A DNA stretch of 64,000 bases. It comes from Tetrapyrgos nigripes (Eukaryota; Basidiomycota; Agaricomycetes; Agaricales; Campanellaceae). Numbering within the stretch: the first letter of the stretch is position 1; every line of letters begins with the position of its first letter. This document shows, piece by piece, positions 34,416 through 49,435 of the stretch. Position numbers and translations under genes: made by a program. Where the stretch lies: positions 124,001-188,000 of the forward strand of contig JAACJM010000015.1 in assembly GCA_013368315.1 (NCBI GenBank), read 5' to 3'. The notes beneath the pieces are model-generated. The model searched no databases, had not been told where the DNA came from, and saw only the letters and a program-made list of their open reading frames with translations.

Positions 34416-36276
34416 ATGAGTTCTAGTAATTCTCAACCCTCTTCATCATCTTTTATCGAAATAAGATCACCTACAATCCAATCAGGAGATACCGTTCTTT
34501 TACGCCAACCGAATGGGGATGTGAAAAGCGTCAAGATACAAAAGGACTCGTGCGTTTGTTCTAACGGTGCAAGCAGTTTGCGGCGGATTTTAGAACGATG
34601 CTAAACAATATACAGGACCGTGTCTGTTGGACGTCTTGGAGCTTTTCATTGCAACGAGTTAATTGGCCAGCCCTATGGATTTTCCTATGACATGGAGCAG
34701 AAGAAACTAAAAGTGCTTCCTCCTCGAACACTCGACGATGTTGGTGAGTGACTGTCATTTCTTGCTTTTCTTATACTGACTATTGTTGTTCTCAGAGGAC
34801 ACGGACGCTACGAATGAACTGATTCATGATGGAGAATTTGTACAACCTCTAACAATTGCGGAGATTCAGGCTCTAAAACAATCTGGCGTGCACGCTTCAG
34901 TCAGTACCTTTCCAAAACCCAAAACTCTTCTTTTCTGATTTTGAGAAAAAGGATATTATTAAAAAGCAAATTGAGCAACATGCCAACTACTCCCTGAAAA
35001 CGGAGTACAGCAAAGAAAAGTACAAAAAACGGAAGGAAGCAAAGTACGTTTACATCCTGAACGACGAACTGTCCTCTGAACGTATTTAGATACTCCAAGT
35101 CCTTTACGACCATAGAACCGACACTTTTCAATGTCTGCGAATACTGGTTCAACAAGGACCAAAATCGGATCAGGGATATCAGACCCGATACTTTAGCCCA
35201 AATGTTAAATTTGACAAATATTAGAGCAGGTGGTAGATATATAGTGGTAGACGATGCATCGGGGATTGTGGTATCTGCAGTGCTGGAACGGATGGGAGGT
35301 GAGTTGTCAACCTTACTGTCATGCGCATGTGGTTCAAGCGAGGATATCCAGGACAGGGACGTCTAATAACGATTTGTGATACCGATTCACCGCCTGCGTA
35401 TCCTGTAATGATAAACATGAACTTCAACGCGGAAATTGTGACACCGCTACTATCTTTAAATTGGGCTACTTCTCAAGAAGACTATGCACCAGGTACGTGG
35501 CTTTCTCCAGCTAGAATGTCTCTTTTCTGACTTTGCCTCCTAGTGGGACCCCCTTCCGATGTTCCTCCTGAAGAAATACGGTCAGACAGACAGAAGCAAC
35601 GACTGAAAAAGCGTAAACTTGTGAACGATGCTCTGGACAAAACTAGAGAAGAGTTATTTGCAGGAGAATTTGATTCGTGAGTGTTGTCCCATTCATTCCT
35701 GACGAAAATTCATTCATCATCATTATTATTTTCAAAGACTCGTGGTTGCAAGCCAATACGATCCTGATGGCATCTTACAGCAGCTAGTACCCTATTTAGC
35801 TGGGTCTGCCTCTATAGTGGTACAAAGCCCGTATCTCCAGGTGTGTCTCACACTACCGCTGATTGATCTCTTCCTTAACCTTTACTATCACAGGTCGTGT
35901 CTGATCTACAAAACAAACTGCGCAATACGCCAGGATATCTTGGTCCCAACGTCACTGAAGGATGGCTAAGGAGATATCAAGTGCACATTTTGACCATTAT
36001 TGTTTCCATCAAAGCTGACTCTTCCCTCACTAGGTTCTACCAGGACGTACACATCCAACTATGAACACCTCGGGATCAGGTGGTTACCTACTGCATTGCA
36101 TTAGAGTGTGAGCTGTTTTAGCCTGTCATTCCTCCTTGCATGTCTCTCATACACCATCACGCAGGTTTGACGATCCCTCCGCTAGCGGGATGGCAGGCAT
36201 GCGTCGACAACAACGTAAGAAATCCAAGATAGACGGAGAAAGTACTCCTGATGGCCAGACTTCAGCTACGGCATGA
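34416..36276 (+). CDS. TRM6: tRNA m1A58 methyltransferase non-catalytic subunit
   Basis: A multi-exon gene. The N terminus IQSGDTVLLRQPNGDVKSVKI and GAFHCNELIGQPYG match Gcd10/Trm6. A Rossmann-like domain follows without the SAM-binding glycine motif of the catalytic subunit, with ERMGGQGRLITICDTDSPPAYPV, LVVASQYDPDGILQQL and SAYIVVQ-type ASIVVQSPYLQ. The end is RVFDDPSASG then a basic tail (RRQQRKKSK). It partners Trm61 to methylate A58 of tRNAs, including initiator tRNA-Met, in the nucleus. Confidence 0.92.
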
Positions 36277-36476
36277 TGCATGATGTCTCAGTAGACGTCT
36301 ATCCCTCTATTCCTTGGGTTATGTACACATTGTACACATTGTATGTAACCGGTGAAAATACTAATGTAACATTAGCAAGTACATCCAGGGCTTGTAATTC
36401 CAGGTGTAGCGTTCCAGTTCGTGATGATATAGTTTAGGGTCATAAAAATCGTACACGGCGAAAAGTCCATTTGGTG

Positions 36477-39400
36477 TCATGATGAAGAAGAAGAGTGGTT
36501 TTGATTAGATTCGGGGAATAGTGCAGAGAATACCTAAATTGTATGTTAGAATCATGCGAAACTTGGAGAAAGGCAGAAAGACAAACTTCGTCGACAACGG
36601 TATAAGCGATGTGTTGGTTCAGTCGGCGGTTTTGCAGTACAGCAAAGATCCGTCGGGCACCCCGGCGCGCATTAGAACGTCCAATTACATTGGCAGCCAG
36701 ATCTGTAGAAGGCTCGACAGCAGTACACGAAGAGATAAGAAACACTACTCACCAGGGAAAAGAGCAGATAGTTTACGGTTAGCGTCATCTCTCGTCTTCG
36801 CCTGTTCCTCAGCCGTACGGGGTATGCCTGGGGATTTGAGTTTTCCTCCAGGCCACAAACCATCACGAAACGCCTTAATGTAGTTCAACACATGTGAATC
36901 ATCCAACAAGGATTTGACGCTTTCGCGAATTTTCCTGTGTTCAATCAGTCAGCATTAGCGGTGAGAGCATGAAAACTTTTATTGTACCTTTCGATTGTAC
37001 CTCCAAGGACTTGCTGCAATATAATAACGACAGCCTGCCTCCTCAACCAATTATTCTTCTCATCGAGCTCGAAAATGGCGAGCAACAAATCACAAATAGG
37101 AGCCGAAAAGGTCGATGTACTGGATTCGCCTTCCAGAGGCTTGAGATCTGGAGACATTTGCATCAACGCCGCTTCAGGAGCAGTTTTGCCAGCGTTCAAG
37201 GCTTGAGCAACCAAATCTTCGTCATTGACCGCAGAACCGACAATCCCGGCATACTCTGCTGCTTGGCGAGTCAATCGAAGGATCATGACATCGAGCATAG
37301 ACTGGCCGAAGAACATATCATCTATGCTTTCTGTAACAGACTTGTAGACGTTGCGGACTAGGTCGGACCCTGAGAAACCTTTCGTCGGTGATGTTGGGTG
37401 TTCTGAGGCGACAAATGGTGATTCGCGGGATAAGAAGGCACGCAACTCATCGCTTTCACAAACCACAGGGATTGCGATGAGATTCTTCAGAAAAGTGATG
37501 AGTCTCTTGCAAAGGTTGTTCACCAATTATTTTCTCACCTGCACGTATTTTTCCAGTCCAGTTCTCCGAGTATCCAAAAAGGCACCAGAAAGGGCCGTGA
37601 CGAGTCTCTTACCGGGGAACTCCAGATTCCTTACAAGCGCGTACTTCTCCCGCAATTTGTTGTGCATGTTCAAAAACTCGTTATATCGCCTTGCAACGAC
37701 CCAACCCGAGGCAAAACTCCCATCTAAACCGAGTTGTTGTACCTCCACAAGGTATCGTACCACTGACCTGCCATCCTCCTCAGCGACAGTCGAGCTGACA
37801 ATGGAGACCTTTGTCCGATCAGAAACCAACCGATTGGCCGACTCTTGCTGTTCGTACTGCGTCTTCTGGAAATTGAGTTCCCGAAGTTCCCTGTTCATCG
37901 AGGCTTTCGATGTATTGAGTAGTCTGAGCTCCTGAGTATCACCAGTGAGTTCAGCCTTCCTAATCAGGTTATCCAACATGATGTCTTGAGCTTGTAGACT
38001 ATTTATCTTGTCGTCTAATCGTGCAATCTCGTACGACAGTTGGAGGTCTCCAGGACCTGCAAGCGTGAAGGAAGAACGAGTCTCTTCACTCTCTTCTTCG
38101 TCGTGTAAATCTTCCTGGAGCGTCGTCTCTCCTTCATCGGTATCCCCAGAGGCGGAGCGACGTCGAGGTGACAGGAACATGGACACTCTTTCCCCAATTC
38201 CTTCGTTGACCGACGACTGATTGTGGCGTGGATGTTCAAGAGCAACGATGTCTGTTAACGCAGCATGTATCTCTTCCATCCTCTGCTCTTCAATACGCTG
38301 TGCCTTGTCGTCAGGGTCGTCAAACAACGGTGCTCTTGTGGAGTTAGATGAGGAATCTGTGACAGGGGACATAAGGACCTCGATATTGGAAGGTAGTGCC
38401 CTACTGATGTGGATAGTATTAGGCGGTGTGGATTTGACGGAACGTTCAGATCCTGAACTGGAAGTGCGCTTCATTGAGAGCTTGGGGGTTGACTCAGAAC
38501 GAGGAAATGGAGCTGTACGTTTGGCAGAAGGGAAGGAAGATGAAGATTGTACCGCCGAAAAGCGCCTATCTTTGATTTCAGGTACTTTACGGCCCATGAA
38601 CTCAACATCGTTGATGACACGGAACCACAGTTCTGAGCTCCCAAAATCTTCGAAATCCTGCTCCATATCTCGTTCAACCTGACGTTGAGCCAATAAGACG
38701 CTCCGTCTGACACGTCGTTGAGCAGCAGGGGATGAGGTGAGCTCGCTACGGGCAAACTCTCGGATAGAGTCGACATATTTCTTGGGGATAGAGGAAAGGA
38801 CGGGATGTGGTGCCGATCCGGAAAAGTAGAGGTCGTTGATCATGGAGATGTCCTCCTTGACCGTTATGGATGTTGAGGCATCTTGAATCGTCTCATCTTC
38901 ATCTTCATCAGAACCTGACTCTACGGATTCCAACGGGTTCTTGAAAGTTTCCACAGTAAGCCAGAACTGGACCAGGAGGGAGCGGTTTCTACGATCCATG
39001 AACTCCATGAAGTATGAGAGAGAACTGGGATTGCTGAGCACGTCGCGTAGGGTGATGCCTGCCTTGGCTGGGGTACCTGGGTCTTGGAACGTTGTATGCT
39101 TTTGCTGGTTATTTTTCGTCAGATCTTGTCGTCAAACTGGACAAAGAAACTAACCGATTCGTCTTCACCACCTAACTCGACTATACGCTTTTCGACTTTG
39201 CGTTTGGCAGTATACAATCTGTCGAGAAAAGCTACAACATCCTCCGTCCTTTCGCCATTGATCCAATCGTCCTTTTCATGATTTGCTGCATGATAGCCTC
39301 AGTGATGTAATCATGATGGGTTGGCTTTGGACACATACCGAGTAGCATCCGAGTCCGCCTGATTTCGCCAACGACGTCATTCTTCAATCTTCTGGCATCC

Positions 39401-40587
39401 AAGAGAGAAGAACAGCGATTGATACTACGGAGGAATGATTCGAATTGGCGTTCATCGGTACGAATAGTGATCAATTCTGTGGGCAAGGCAGCCGATGGAA
39501 CAGACGAATAACGTCGGGGACGAGGAGCCTGAGCCTCCAAAACGTTGCGGACTTTTGTCACGAGCTTCCTGGGGCATATCAGTTGAAGCAAAACGTGAGG
39601 AACACAACATATACACACTGCTGGTGAATGGCAGCACCGGCCTATTGGAAGCAAAGTTAATTCTTCTTCTGAAGTAGATAGATCTGTCACTTACCACTTG
39701 ATCTATCATTCTATTCCAGAAATCAGGGTCTGACACCATCTCCATTACTGGGTACAGAACAGCGCAAGCTACAATTTCCCTGACAACGATCTTCAATGCT
39801 TTACTCTTTGATTCCGTCTCCGGAAGTACGAAGGGAAGAGCTTTGTCAACGAGTTGACGAAGATGCATCTCTTCTGTCTGACGAGTGAATGTAGTGGAGA
39901 GGTTGTCAATTGCTGGATGCAACTTTCCAACGTCTCTCCCAGCAGAATACCGACTGGCCAGTAAGATGTCCAACTCCTCGGACTGCGTCAGCCTTCGCTC
40001 TAAACCCGCACCTCGCAACGCTATTTCGGATTGACGGAACAACTCTATGTGCTCCGTGACCTTAGGAAGGATGCGCTTCACGATCAAGGAAGCAAGGTCA
40101 ATGCCCGAAGCTCTGTCGAGCATTTGTGTGAGAGAAGCGTGCAGCACAGACGAGACTGCGACTGGGAATGAAGGCGATGAGGATATTTCCTTGTACCACG
40201 TCAAGACAAAATCTCGAACAATCATAATAAGAATTTCGTTAATGGCTGCAGAGACCATGGGTGAATCTGGTATTAACGGAGGGAATGATTGAGGGGTATT
40301 TTGGGACCATTGGGACCTGGTCAAGACGGCCTGCCATGCAGCTGGGGTAGAAAATACAAGTGGTTTAGCTGCATATGCGATCTTGTTGTGAGCTTTGGGT
40401 TTCCTTGCGTCGAGGATGTGTGCGAGAAAGACATGAAGGGCGAGAAAAGCGAGACCCAAGAACAAGAGAACGAATGGAGAGATGAGAAGAAGAGTGAAAG
40501 GAGAAGAGACAATACGATAGACGACGGGTAAGATGACAGCCAGCAGCCCAACGAGAAGAACAGATTGGGTGCTGAATGGATAGCTCA
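36477..40587 (-). CDS. Sorting nexin of the Mdm1/SNX13-SNX14 family (TM-PXA-RGS-PX-NexinC)
   Basis: Starts at MSYPFSTQSVLL; upstream frame uses non-ATG codons. Two adjacent hydrophobic segments (LLVGLLAVILPVVYRIV, LLISPFVLLFLGLAFLALHVFL) anchor it in the ER. The PXA domain follows (LTWYKEISSSPSFPVAVSSVL to YPVMEMVSDPDFWN). An RGS-like domain comes next (TLRDVLSNPSSLSYFMEFMDRRNRSLLVQFWL). A Ser-rich linker and coiled coil precede a PX domain (YLVEVQQLG...RRYNEFLNMHNKLREKY) and a nexin C-terminal domain (SVTESIDDMFFGQSML, LLLAIFELDEKNNWLRRQA). The last short exon ends in poly-Ser. Such proteins tether the ER to vacuole or lipid droplets. Confidence 0.9.
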
Positions 40588-40760
40588 TTACTTCGAGTCC
40601 GTCATGAAAGTCTAAACGGTCCGAATGGCCCACGTGCCACTGCTAAAAAAAGTTAGCAGCGCTACTTACTTTCGGTCACTCGACGTGTCCTGCTCTCTCT
40701 AAGCATCCTTTTCTGTCCTTTCTTGGGCTCTTTTCGTCTCTGGTTGGCGTCTTTTGCAAT
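40588..40760. promoter_or_regulatory. Divergent promoter, Mdm1-like / OAC1
   Basis: 173 bp between start codons with a CACGTG at 40631-40636 and a small inverted repeat GCTAAAAAAAGTTAGC near 40653. Confidence 0.45.
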
Positions 40761-42362
40761 ATGTCATCACCAAGCAAAGGACAGCTATCCACAACTGAGG
40801 GTTTTATCTGTGGTGGAATAGCAGCGTCTATTGCGGTATACACAATCTTTCAATGGCCAAAGATTCTGATGCAAACATCCTGAACAACATAGGTCACCAT
40901 TTCAAACCCGGCCGAGGTCATCAAGACGCGTCTTCAGCTGCAAGGCGAATTGGCAAAGGGCGGAGGACCAAAAGTCTATAAACACGCCGGTGATGCATTT
41001 GCCAAGACTTTGAGAAACGAAGGCATCAGAGGATTACAGAGAGGACTAGGACCAGCGGTATGTTGCATGAATTCCATTAACGTGTCTATACGCTGAACTT
41101 GATATATAGTATATGTATCAGGTCCGTCTGTAGCAGTTCTATACCGGGAACAAAATTTCACGACTTGAGTTAGATTCTCCTGAATGGTTCCCGTCTAGGT
41201 ATGGCATTCTATTGACCCCTTGCACGCGTCCCTCAATTTTCTTTGGTAGGTTTCTATGAGCCATTCAGGCGAAACATCAACAAGTTGGTTGGTTGGGCTC
41301 CGGAAGATCAAGTACCCCTCACCTCAGTGATAGCTGGTGCATCTAGCGGTGCAGTGGGAGGTATGTTAACATACGTTGCGTGCTGTCGCGTGACTCAAAA
41401 TTTCACTGAACAGCTTCACTGGGGAACCCTCTATTTCTGATAAAAGCGCGAATGCAGGTACGTGGTGAAATACCGCTTATATTGAGCTTGAATGGAGTTT
41501 CTGTTCTTAGGCGTATTCCCCTGCACTGCCAGTTGGAGCTCAGCACTACTACAAGAGCTCCTTCGATGCCCTTTCCACCATATTTCAAGCAGAACGATGG
41601 CGCGGGTTAGTGAGAGGTATTGATGCAGCGATACTAAGAACGTCCATGGGATCATCGGTACGTTTGACAAAAATGTCTACGAGTTCAGGAGTCTAATGGC
41701 TTTTAGGTACAATTACCCAGTTATAACTTCACCAAGACTCAGCTAGTCAGTCACGGTATTCTCCCAGCCAACAGTACATGGACGTTTTTGGCTAGTAGTG
41801 CGGTATCCGGGGCTTGTGTTGTTAGTCGCACGTCTTTCTTCTCAGTGTTTCCGTTCTCATCGTGATTTTCGTAGTGTGTGGTCATGCAACCAGCTGACAC
41901 GGTATGTTCACGGGCTACCCATATGAACGGTTTTCTCTTTCTGACCTATCCGCCCAGGCATTGACGAGAATGTACAATCAACCCACTATCGTGAATGAGG
42001 CTGGAAAGCATGTCGGAGCTCTTTACAAGAACCCTTTTGACTGTTTATGGAAAACCTTCAAAACAGAGGGTGTTCGCGGATGGTACAAAGGCATGTTTGC
42101 CTTTTCCGTATCCTTTCTTCCCTTGATGACATAGACAACCTCCAACTTTGTAGGATCAACTGCTCACTTCTTGAGGATAGCGCCACATACGTGAGACTTA
42201 TCATTTCTTCTCTCTCTCTCTCTTTCTTTCTTTTTGCAACCCTGGACTGACGATCTCCCATTCTCTTCGCAACCCTCTCTCGCACCCAGCATTGTCACCC
42301 TGACTGCTAATGATTTGATCGTCAACTTGTACAAGAAAGTACGGGACGGAGATGACGATTAG
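40761..42362 (+). CDS. OAC1: Mitochondrial oxaloacetate/sulfate carrier (SLC25 family, Oac1 type)
   Basis: Multi-exon gene with three tandem mitochondrial carrier repeats. The signatures are NPAEVIKTRLQLQGE, NPLFLIKARMQ and the third-repeat variant QPADTALTRMYNQPT. Other matches are GFYEPFRRNIN, RGLVRGIDAAILRTSMGSSVQLPSYN and FLRIAPHTI. The residues fit Oac1 (SLC25A34/35) better than other carriers. It exchanges oxaloacetate, sulfate or related anions across the inner membrane. A CT-rich microsatellite lies in a late intron (about 42208-42234). The end is KKVRDGDDD. Confidence 0.88.
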
Positions 42363-42936
42363 CGATGATGACTGTCATCGGAAGTGTTTCATATCCCTGG
42401 CTGCCCAACGGCATACGTGCATAGAACTTTACCCCATGTCCTCTAGAGATTAGTAGAGTATTCTACCCTGTATGGTGCTACATAATACCTATGGTTGCGG
42501 ATTACACCCTAACTTCGGATACCTGTGATTTCCCCCCGTTTCCCGACGTTGACAATGTCTAGCTTCAGTTGTGAGGGTCTGGGGAGGTCTGGGGTCAACA
42601 TCATAGCTGATCCGGCCGCTTCTTGGCTCTTCCTTAAGCTTCCAAGAAGGGTTCTAACTTCTTGTGTAACCGCTTGAAGATTTGTTCCCGCTGTTCTCCT
42701 GACAGATTTTCCGAATCAAGGGTCTAAGAAGGACCCCCGGATGTCCTTACTCAGCCCGGATCAAAATCCCGACAAATCTTGGAAATTTTTGAAAAACTCC
42801 CGGAACTGTGCCCTATGTCCATTGACACTGTCCTGGTTTTTCTTTTGGCCGGCTCCTGGTCAGCGGCTTTCGAATTCGATATAAAAGGATAGTAACAATC
42901 TCATAAGTTCTAAAAACATCCCAATCACAATATTGA
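42363..42936. other. Spacer before the acetyltransferase gene
   Basis: 574 bp. Apart from the TATA box at 42880-42887 no coding or repeat structure is evident. Imperfect GGGTCTGGGGAGGTCTGGGGTC repetition occurs at about 42575-42597. Confidence 0.5.
42880..42887 (+). promoter_or_regulatory. TATA box of the GNAT gene
   Basis: TATAAAAG, 50 bp upstream of the first ATG at 42937; a strong match in the expected place. Confidence 0.6.
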
Positions 42937-44258
42937 ATGATGTCTTCAGAAGGTCCAGATACTGCTCTTCCTATCTCTGGATCGAACGCGAACTCTATCT
43001 CAGTCTCCACGCCCGAGAAGCAGGTTAGGCTAAATACCAGTACTCAAGAAATCGGTCTTGAAGACTTGGACGTTGTTGCTTGGGTGCTTGCGAAAGGCTT
43101 TCTTGATGATAGGCTGACTGGTTACTTTGGTGGCTATGAGTCCGTACGTCTGTTTCTTCGGAGCGCATAGTAGAGTCCTGACTTGACCCTACCACTCTTC
43201 CTATCTCAGTTTCCAACCAAGGTAGATTCGCCTGATGGGATGAAAGTATACTTTGTCTTCAGGTTCATGCTGAAGACCGCTTTGTTGTCGGGAGGAAGAG
43301 TCGTAGTTGCTACGACGATGGAAAGAGAGCTTTCGGACGAGAAATCAAAATTGAAGAATGGGGCAACGATTGCAGGAATTGCTTACTGGTGGCCACCACG
43401 CAAGAGATTACCTGCCTATAACATACCTTTGTTGTTGCGGTGCGGCGTTTGGAAGGCTCTGAAGGGATGGGGTTTGACTGTAGTCAAAGTAAGTGTTTAT
43501 TCGAACTTCGCCTCAACACCACTTCGCGTCTGACATCCAACTCTCCATTGTATAGCGTGCAGGCATTGAGTACAGCGGCCTCAACGAGAAAACCCATGGA
43601 ACTGCCTTCAGAGATTATAACAAGAAACATAACGGAGAAGGAAAGAAGGCGCTGAAACCGGATGATAGCTGGTATTTGAACATGGTGATGACAGTGAAGG
43701 AATTTGAAGGCCAGGGTGAATCTCCTCTCCGATGATATAAATCAGTCGTTGACCAACCCTGTAGGTGTTCTGTCTAAGCTTATACGCGAATGCTATGAAC
43801 ATGCCCGTAAAACAAAGCTCGCTCCTTTCACGCTTGAAGCTTCATCGGAAAGGTCGAGGGATCGCTATGCGCATCTAGGTTTTGAGGTAAGGACCGGCTT
43901 CATCTATTCTAGCTCTCCCTTTTCTTCATGAAGACAGCCTGATTTCCTGAGACTGACTCTTGAGCCTCATTAGGTAGAATCTAACCAGCCCCGCACCATT
44001 ATGGGAGTCGGCAAAGTCGATCGAAACGGTTTGACGGTGAAAAAGAACAATGGAGAAGATGTTGAAGGTTTGTCTAGGCAGGCGGAAGGTGTAGAATATT
44101 ATTGTATGGTCAATGTGAGTCTTTCTTGGTCTCATTACTATTAGCTTGTGCGACGCGAGCTCAATTTCCCGGATCCGGAGCGCTTGTCTGACCATTTTTC
44201 AAATTTTATATTTGTGTTCAATCACTTACTTGCCTTACAGTGGGACCCTGAGGTTTGA
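42937..44258 (+). CDS. GNAT-like acyl-CoA N-acyltransferase
   Basis: Several exons, first ATG at 42937 (a second follows directly), last short exon WDPEV-stop at 44241-44258. Features: DVVAWVLAKGFLDDRLTGYFGGYE, GATIAGIAYWWPP, SWYLNMVMTVKEFEGQGVLSKLIRECYEHARKT and YAHLGFEV. The strand order and the final Y-x-x-x-G-F element fit a GNAT fold, in which the GQGVLSKL segment would be the pyrophosphate-binding loop. Fungal genomes carry many such proteins, mostly uncharacterised. The acceptor substrate is unknown. Confidence 0.75.
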
Positions 44259-44936
44259 AGCTTTGTATGTAGGTTCGCCTATTTTTGGCGCACTTATGGG
44301 TTTTGGGACGTGCTGTACTCACTCATTTGGATTGCATCTGCATACGTAGTTCATCATCAGTCATTGGAATTTTGCTCGAAACCTCGGCCATAATAAAATC
44401 ACGGTTCAAACCAATGATCACTCTCATGGTTTGAAAATGCACAATTCGCAGCAGCTACCGCGGCAAGCATTGAGGCTGAAGGGAGGGAGGTAGGGATCTA
44501 CCAGGATCTACCTTGCGACCGCTCGGACTTCATCAGATCTCGGAAGTCGTCAGTTTCTTGGCGGGGCGGGGTTAGAGCAGGCTAGAGCTCGCAAGGGTTT
44601 CAAGTCTTCACTCGAGTCGTCATGTACACGCCTGCATACTTTCTAAGCTCCATGACACGAAAGTCTCTTCTCTGCGTACTGAGATTTGGCACCGGAGTTG
44701 GCGCCAGTCAGTCTTGGATGGGTTCTCTACCCTGGACATCACCGCTCTTGCATCCCTAACCCCTAAGTACGCTCCAAGGACGATCACCGGTTGCGCAAAT
44801 CTGTTATACCCGTTTGGTAAAGCGCCTTACCGTAACGAGACTCACGTCGTTTTTTTCGTCGTGGAAACTTGCGGGCGCGAGGGATATAAGAACAGGACTT
44901 ACAGCAAGAATGTCTTCATCTCCCTCATGGCACTCT
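44259..44936. other. Promoter region of glucanase copy 2
   Basis: 678 bp. It includes a TATAAG at 44885-44890, about 50 bp before the glucanase ATG, and no supported gene. An open frame at 44714-44936 merely runs into the glucanase in frame from a non-ATG or weak start and is not used. Confidence 0.5.
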
Positions 44937-46880
<1,944 letters not shown>

Positions 46881-47750
46881 TCCGTCCCATCCTAGTATCC
46901 AGAAGTGTACCGATGTCGTTGTGACCGGTGACTGCCATGAATCTCTCTACATGTGTTTGCATACTATTACTGTCTTTTCTGCTGTCACTCACTCTACCAC
47001 TGGCTTACATTCCCCACCTACTCTCCTTCTGTATTTCGTTATTATCTGCATACTTAATACACTCTTCTGAAGTCTATTGCCTCAAAATCGCGGTGATCGA
47101 CGTCCACATCTTCGTGCAAAGCGTTAACATGGTGTGGGGTACAGTACCAAAAAAAAATCGGCAGTACTACAGTATTTCGACCACATGAACGAGTAACGCA
47201 TCACGGACCCCCTCGATCATGGTCAATTCTGGATCTCGTAACGCGTTCACTGGACCCCCGTGCAGGGCCTCAGCGTATCTCGTCACACTTTTCCGAAAAT
47301 TTTGGCTGATTTAGCATGATTTTCGGGGCGGCCTTTGGCCGCCTAGTATCGCGTAATACTAACGGATCCACGGGTCCTCCGTGCATGGTCTCAACCCAAA
47401 TATCGCGCCACGCACCAAAGCGGTCGATATGGTCGAAATACTACGGTACTAAAGTGGACTGTGGTACAGTTTGGGTACAGTAAGTACTAAAAAAAATCGA
47501 GACCTAAATTTAGGTGCTGCAAGAGGTCGTATTTTCTCCGCTGAAGGCGTGTACTGACCGTGATTCTACGCAGGAATAGCATCAAGGCAGTACCATACAT
47601 AAGTCTGCACTATTCTGAACAATTCTGAAGCAGCGCGCAATTGGCGATGATGATGTGAACTGGCAGTGGCAGTGCTTTTTTAGGAGATGCATAAAAGCAG
47701 CATCTCGATGCACGTTTCCTTCCAGTAGATCCCCTCTCTAGATTTCCCTC
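46881..47750. other. Intergenic region with MITE-like repeat
   Basis: 870 bp. It holds the glucanase 3' flank, a probable non-autonomous element (47137-47499) and the UAP1 promoter with a CATAAAAG at 47690-47697. Confidence 0.55.
47137..47499. mobile_element. MITE-like non-coding element
   Basis: Inner imperfect inverted repeats of 24 bp (47163-47186 and 47427-47450, 20 of 24 matching, both containing AGTATTTCGACCA) are enclosed by direct-orientation outer motifs. These outer motifs are GGGTACAGTACC-A9-TCG at the left and GGGTACAGTAAGTACT-A8-TCG at the right. The interior has three loosely repeated blocks, each with a GGACCC/GGGTCC core and a later TCTCG or ATATCGCG. There is no coding frame. 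I cannot name the superfamily. Confidence 0.5.
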
Positions 47751-49293
47751 ATGTCCCTCGAATCTCTTCAAAAACGCTACGAAGCTGCTAGCCAAGGCCA
47801 TCTCTTCAAGTTCTGGCCCCAACTTTCCGAATCAGAACGGAAATCTCTCCTTGATCAGCTCGACGCGCTTGACATCGAACGCGTCAACCGCATCTACCAA
47901 AAGGCGCTCAGCGCAGAAGCAGAAACCAATGATCCAAAGGGTCCCCCTGTATCGATTGAACCTCTTCCCAAGGGCGCGTCCGAGTCAATCAAGGACGAGG
48001 CTAAGCAGAAGGAATGGAGGAAGATCGGGCTGGAAGCCGTTTCACGAGGTGAAGTTGGTGTGCTTCTGATGGCTGGTGGTCAGGGAACGCGTCTGGGTAG
48101 CAGTGCGCCAAAGGGATGCTATGATATTGGACTCCCTTCTCACAAGTCCCTGTTCCAATACCAGGCCGAGCGCATTGCCAGATTGCAGACTGTCGCCGAG
48201 AAGGAATTTGGCAAAGCAACAGGGTCTGTCATCATTCCCTGGTACGTCATGACGAGTGGCCCAACTCGTCGTGATACGGAGGACTTCTTCTCCAAGCACT
48301 CCCACTTTGGCCTTGATCCCAAGAATGTCATTTTCTTTGAACAAGGTATGATTCTATTATGCACATCTTTGAAATCGATCAAGCTCATACGATTGTCTTT
48401 ATCTAGGTACACTTCCTTGTCTGACCATGGAAGGCAAAGTCATCCTTGACGCCCCTTCCAAGGTAGCTGTCGCGCCGGACGGTAACGGCGGGCTTTACGC
48501 TGCCACCCGTGCCCCCCTCTCCCCCAGTGACAAGTCCCACACTGTCCTTAGCGATCTCAGTCGCCGAAAGATCCTTTATGTGCACGCCTACTGCGTCGAT
48601 AACTGCCTTGTCCGTGTTGCCGACCCCGCCTTCCTTGGATACAGCATCTCCAAACAGGCAGACTGTGCAGCCAAAGTCGTTCCCAAATCTCATCCCACGG
48701 AATCTGTCGGAGTCGTTGCCTTGCGTGGGGGCAAATACAGCGTTGTGGAATACTCCGAAATCACCAAAGAGCAGGCTGAGAGACGTGATCCAGAAACCGG
48801 CGAGCTAATGTTCAGAGCCGGAAACATTGCCAACCACTTCTACACCACTGCCTACCTGAACCAGGTCGAGAAATTCGAGGGAGAGATGGCCTTCCATATT
48901 GCTCGCAAGAAGATCCCTCACGTTGATCTCGAGTCGGGGGCTTCTGTCAAGCCGACCAAACCGAATGGCATGAAACTTGAGCTGTTCGTGTTTGATGTCT
49001 TCCCATACACCGAACGGTTTGCGGTTTTGGAAGTTGAAAGAAGGGAAGAATTTAGCCCTCTCAAGAACGCTCCAGGAACCGGTGCTGATGATCCCGAGAC
49101 TAGTCGACGGGATCTACTCGCCCAACACAAACGTTTCCTCGAGAACGCAGGTGCGATAGTGAAGGATGGCGTTGAGATCGAGCTGTCTCCTCTAGTCAGC
49201 TATGACGGAGAAGGTTTGGAGAACGTGAGAGGCAAGAGTTTCTCCAAGTCTGGTATGGTGGGATCCCTTGAAGAGTTGGACGCCCTCGTTTGA
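47751..49293 (+). CDS. UAP1: UDP-N-acetylglucosamine pyrophosphorylase
   Basis: Two exons (47751-48345, 48407-49293) give 493 residues in phase, normal for the family. The nucleotide-binding loop is LMAGGQGTRLGSSAPKGCYDIGLPS. Further motifs: MTSGPTRRDTEDFF, VDNCLVRVADPAFLGY, VVEYSEITKEQA, NIANHFY and KPNGMKLELFVFDVFP. It makes UDP-GlcNAc from UTP and GlcNAc-1-phosphate in the cytosol, feeding chitin, N-glycans and GPI anchors. A CATAAAAG box lies about 55 bp upstream. Codon use is strongly C-ending compared with its neighbours, suggesting high expression. Confidence 0.95.
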
Positions 49294-49435
49294 AGAAGGA
49301 CAATGTGTCTGTAGTATACTTACCAAATGGACGGTCGGATTAGCACAAAACCTGTAAATTTCTCTTCCCAATGGGCAATTTAGATTAGCACTAAATAGTA
49401 TCTTTGAAGCAAATTCCATTGCATTTCCAGTACGA

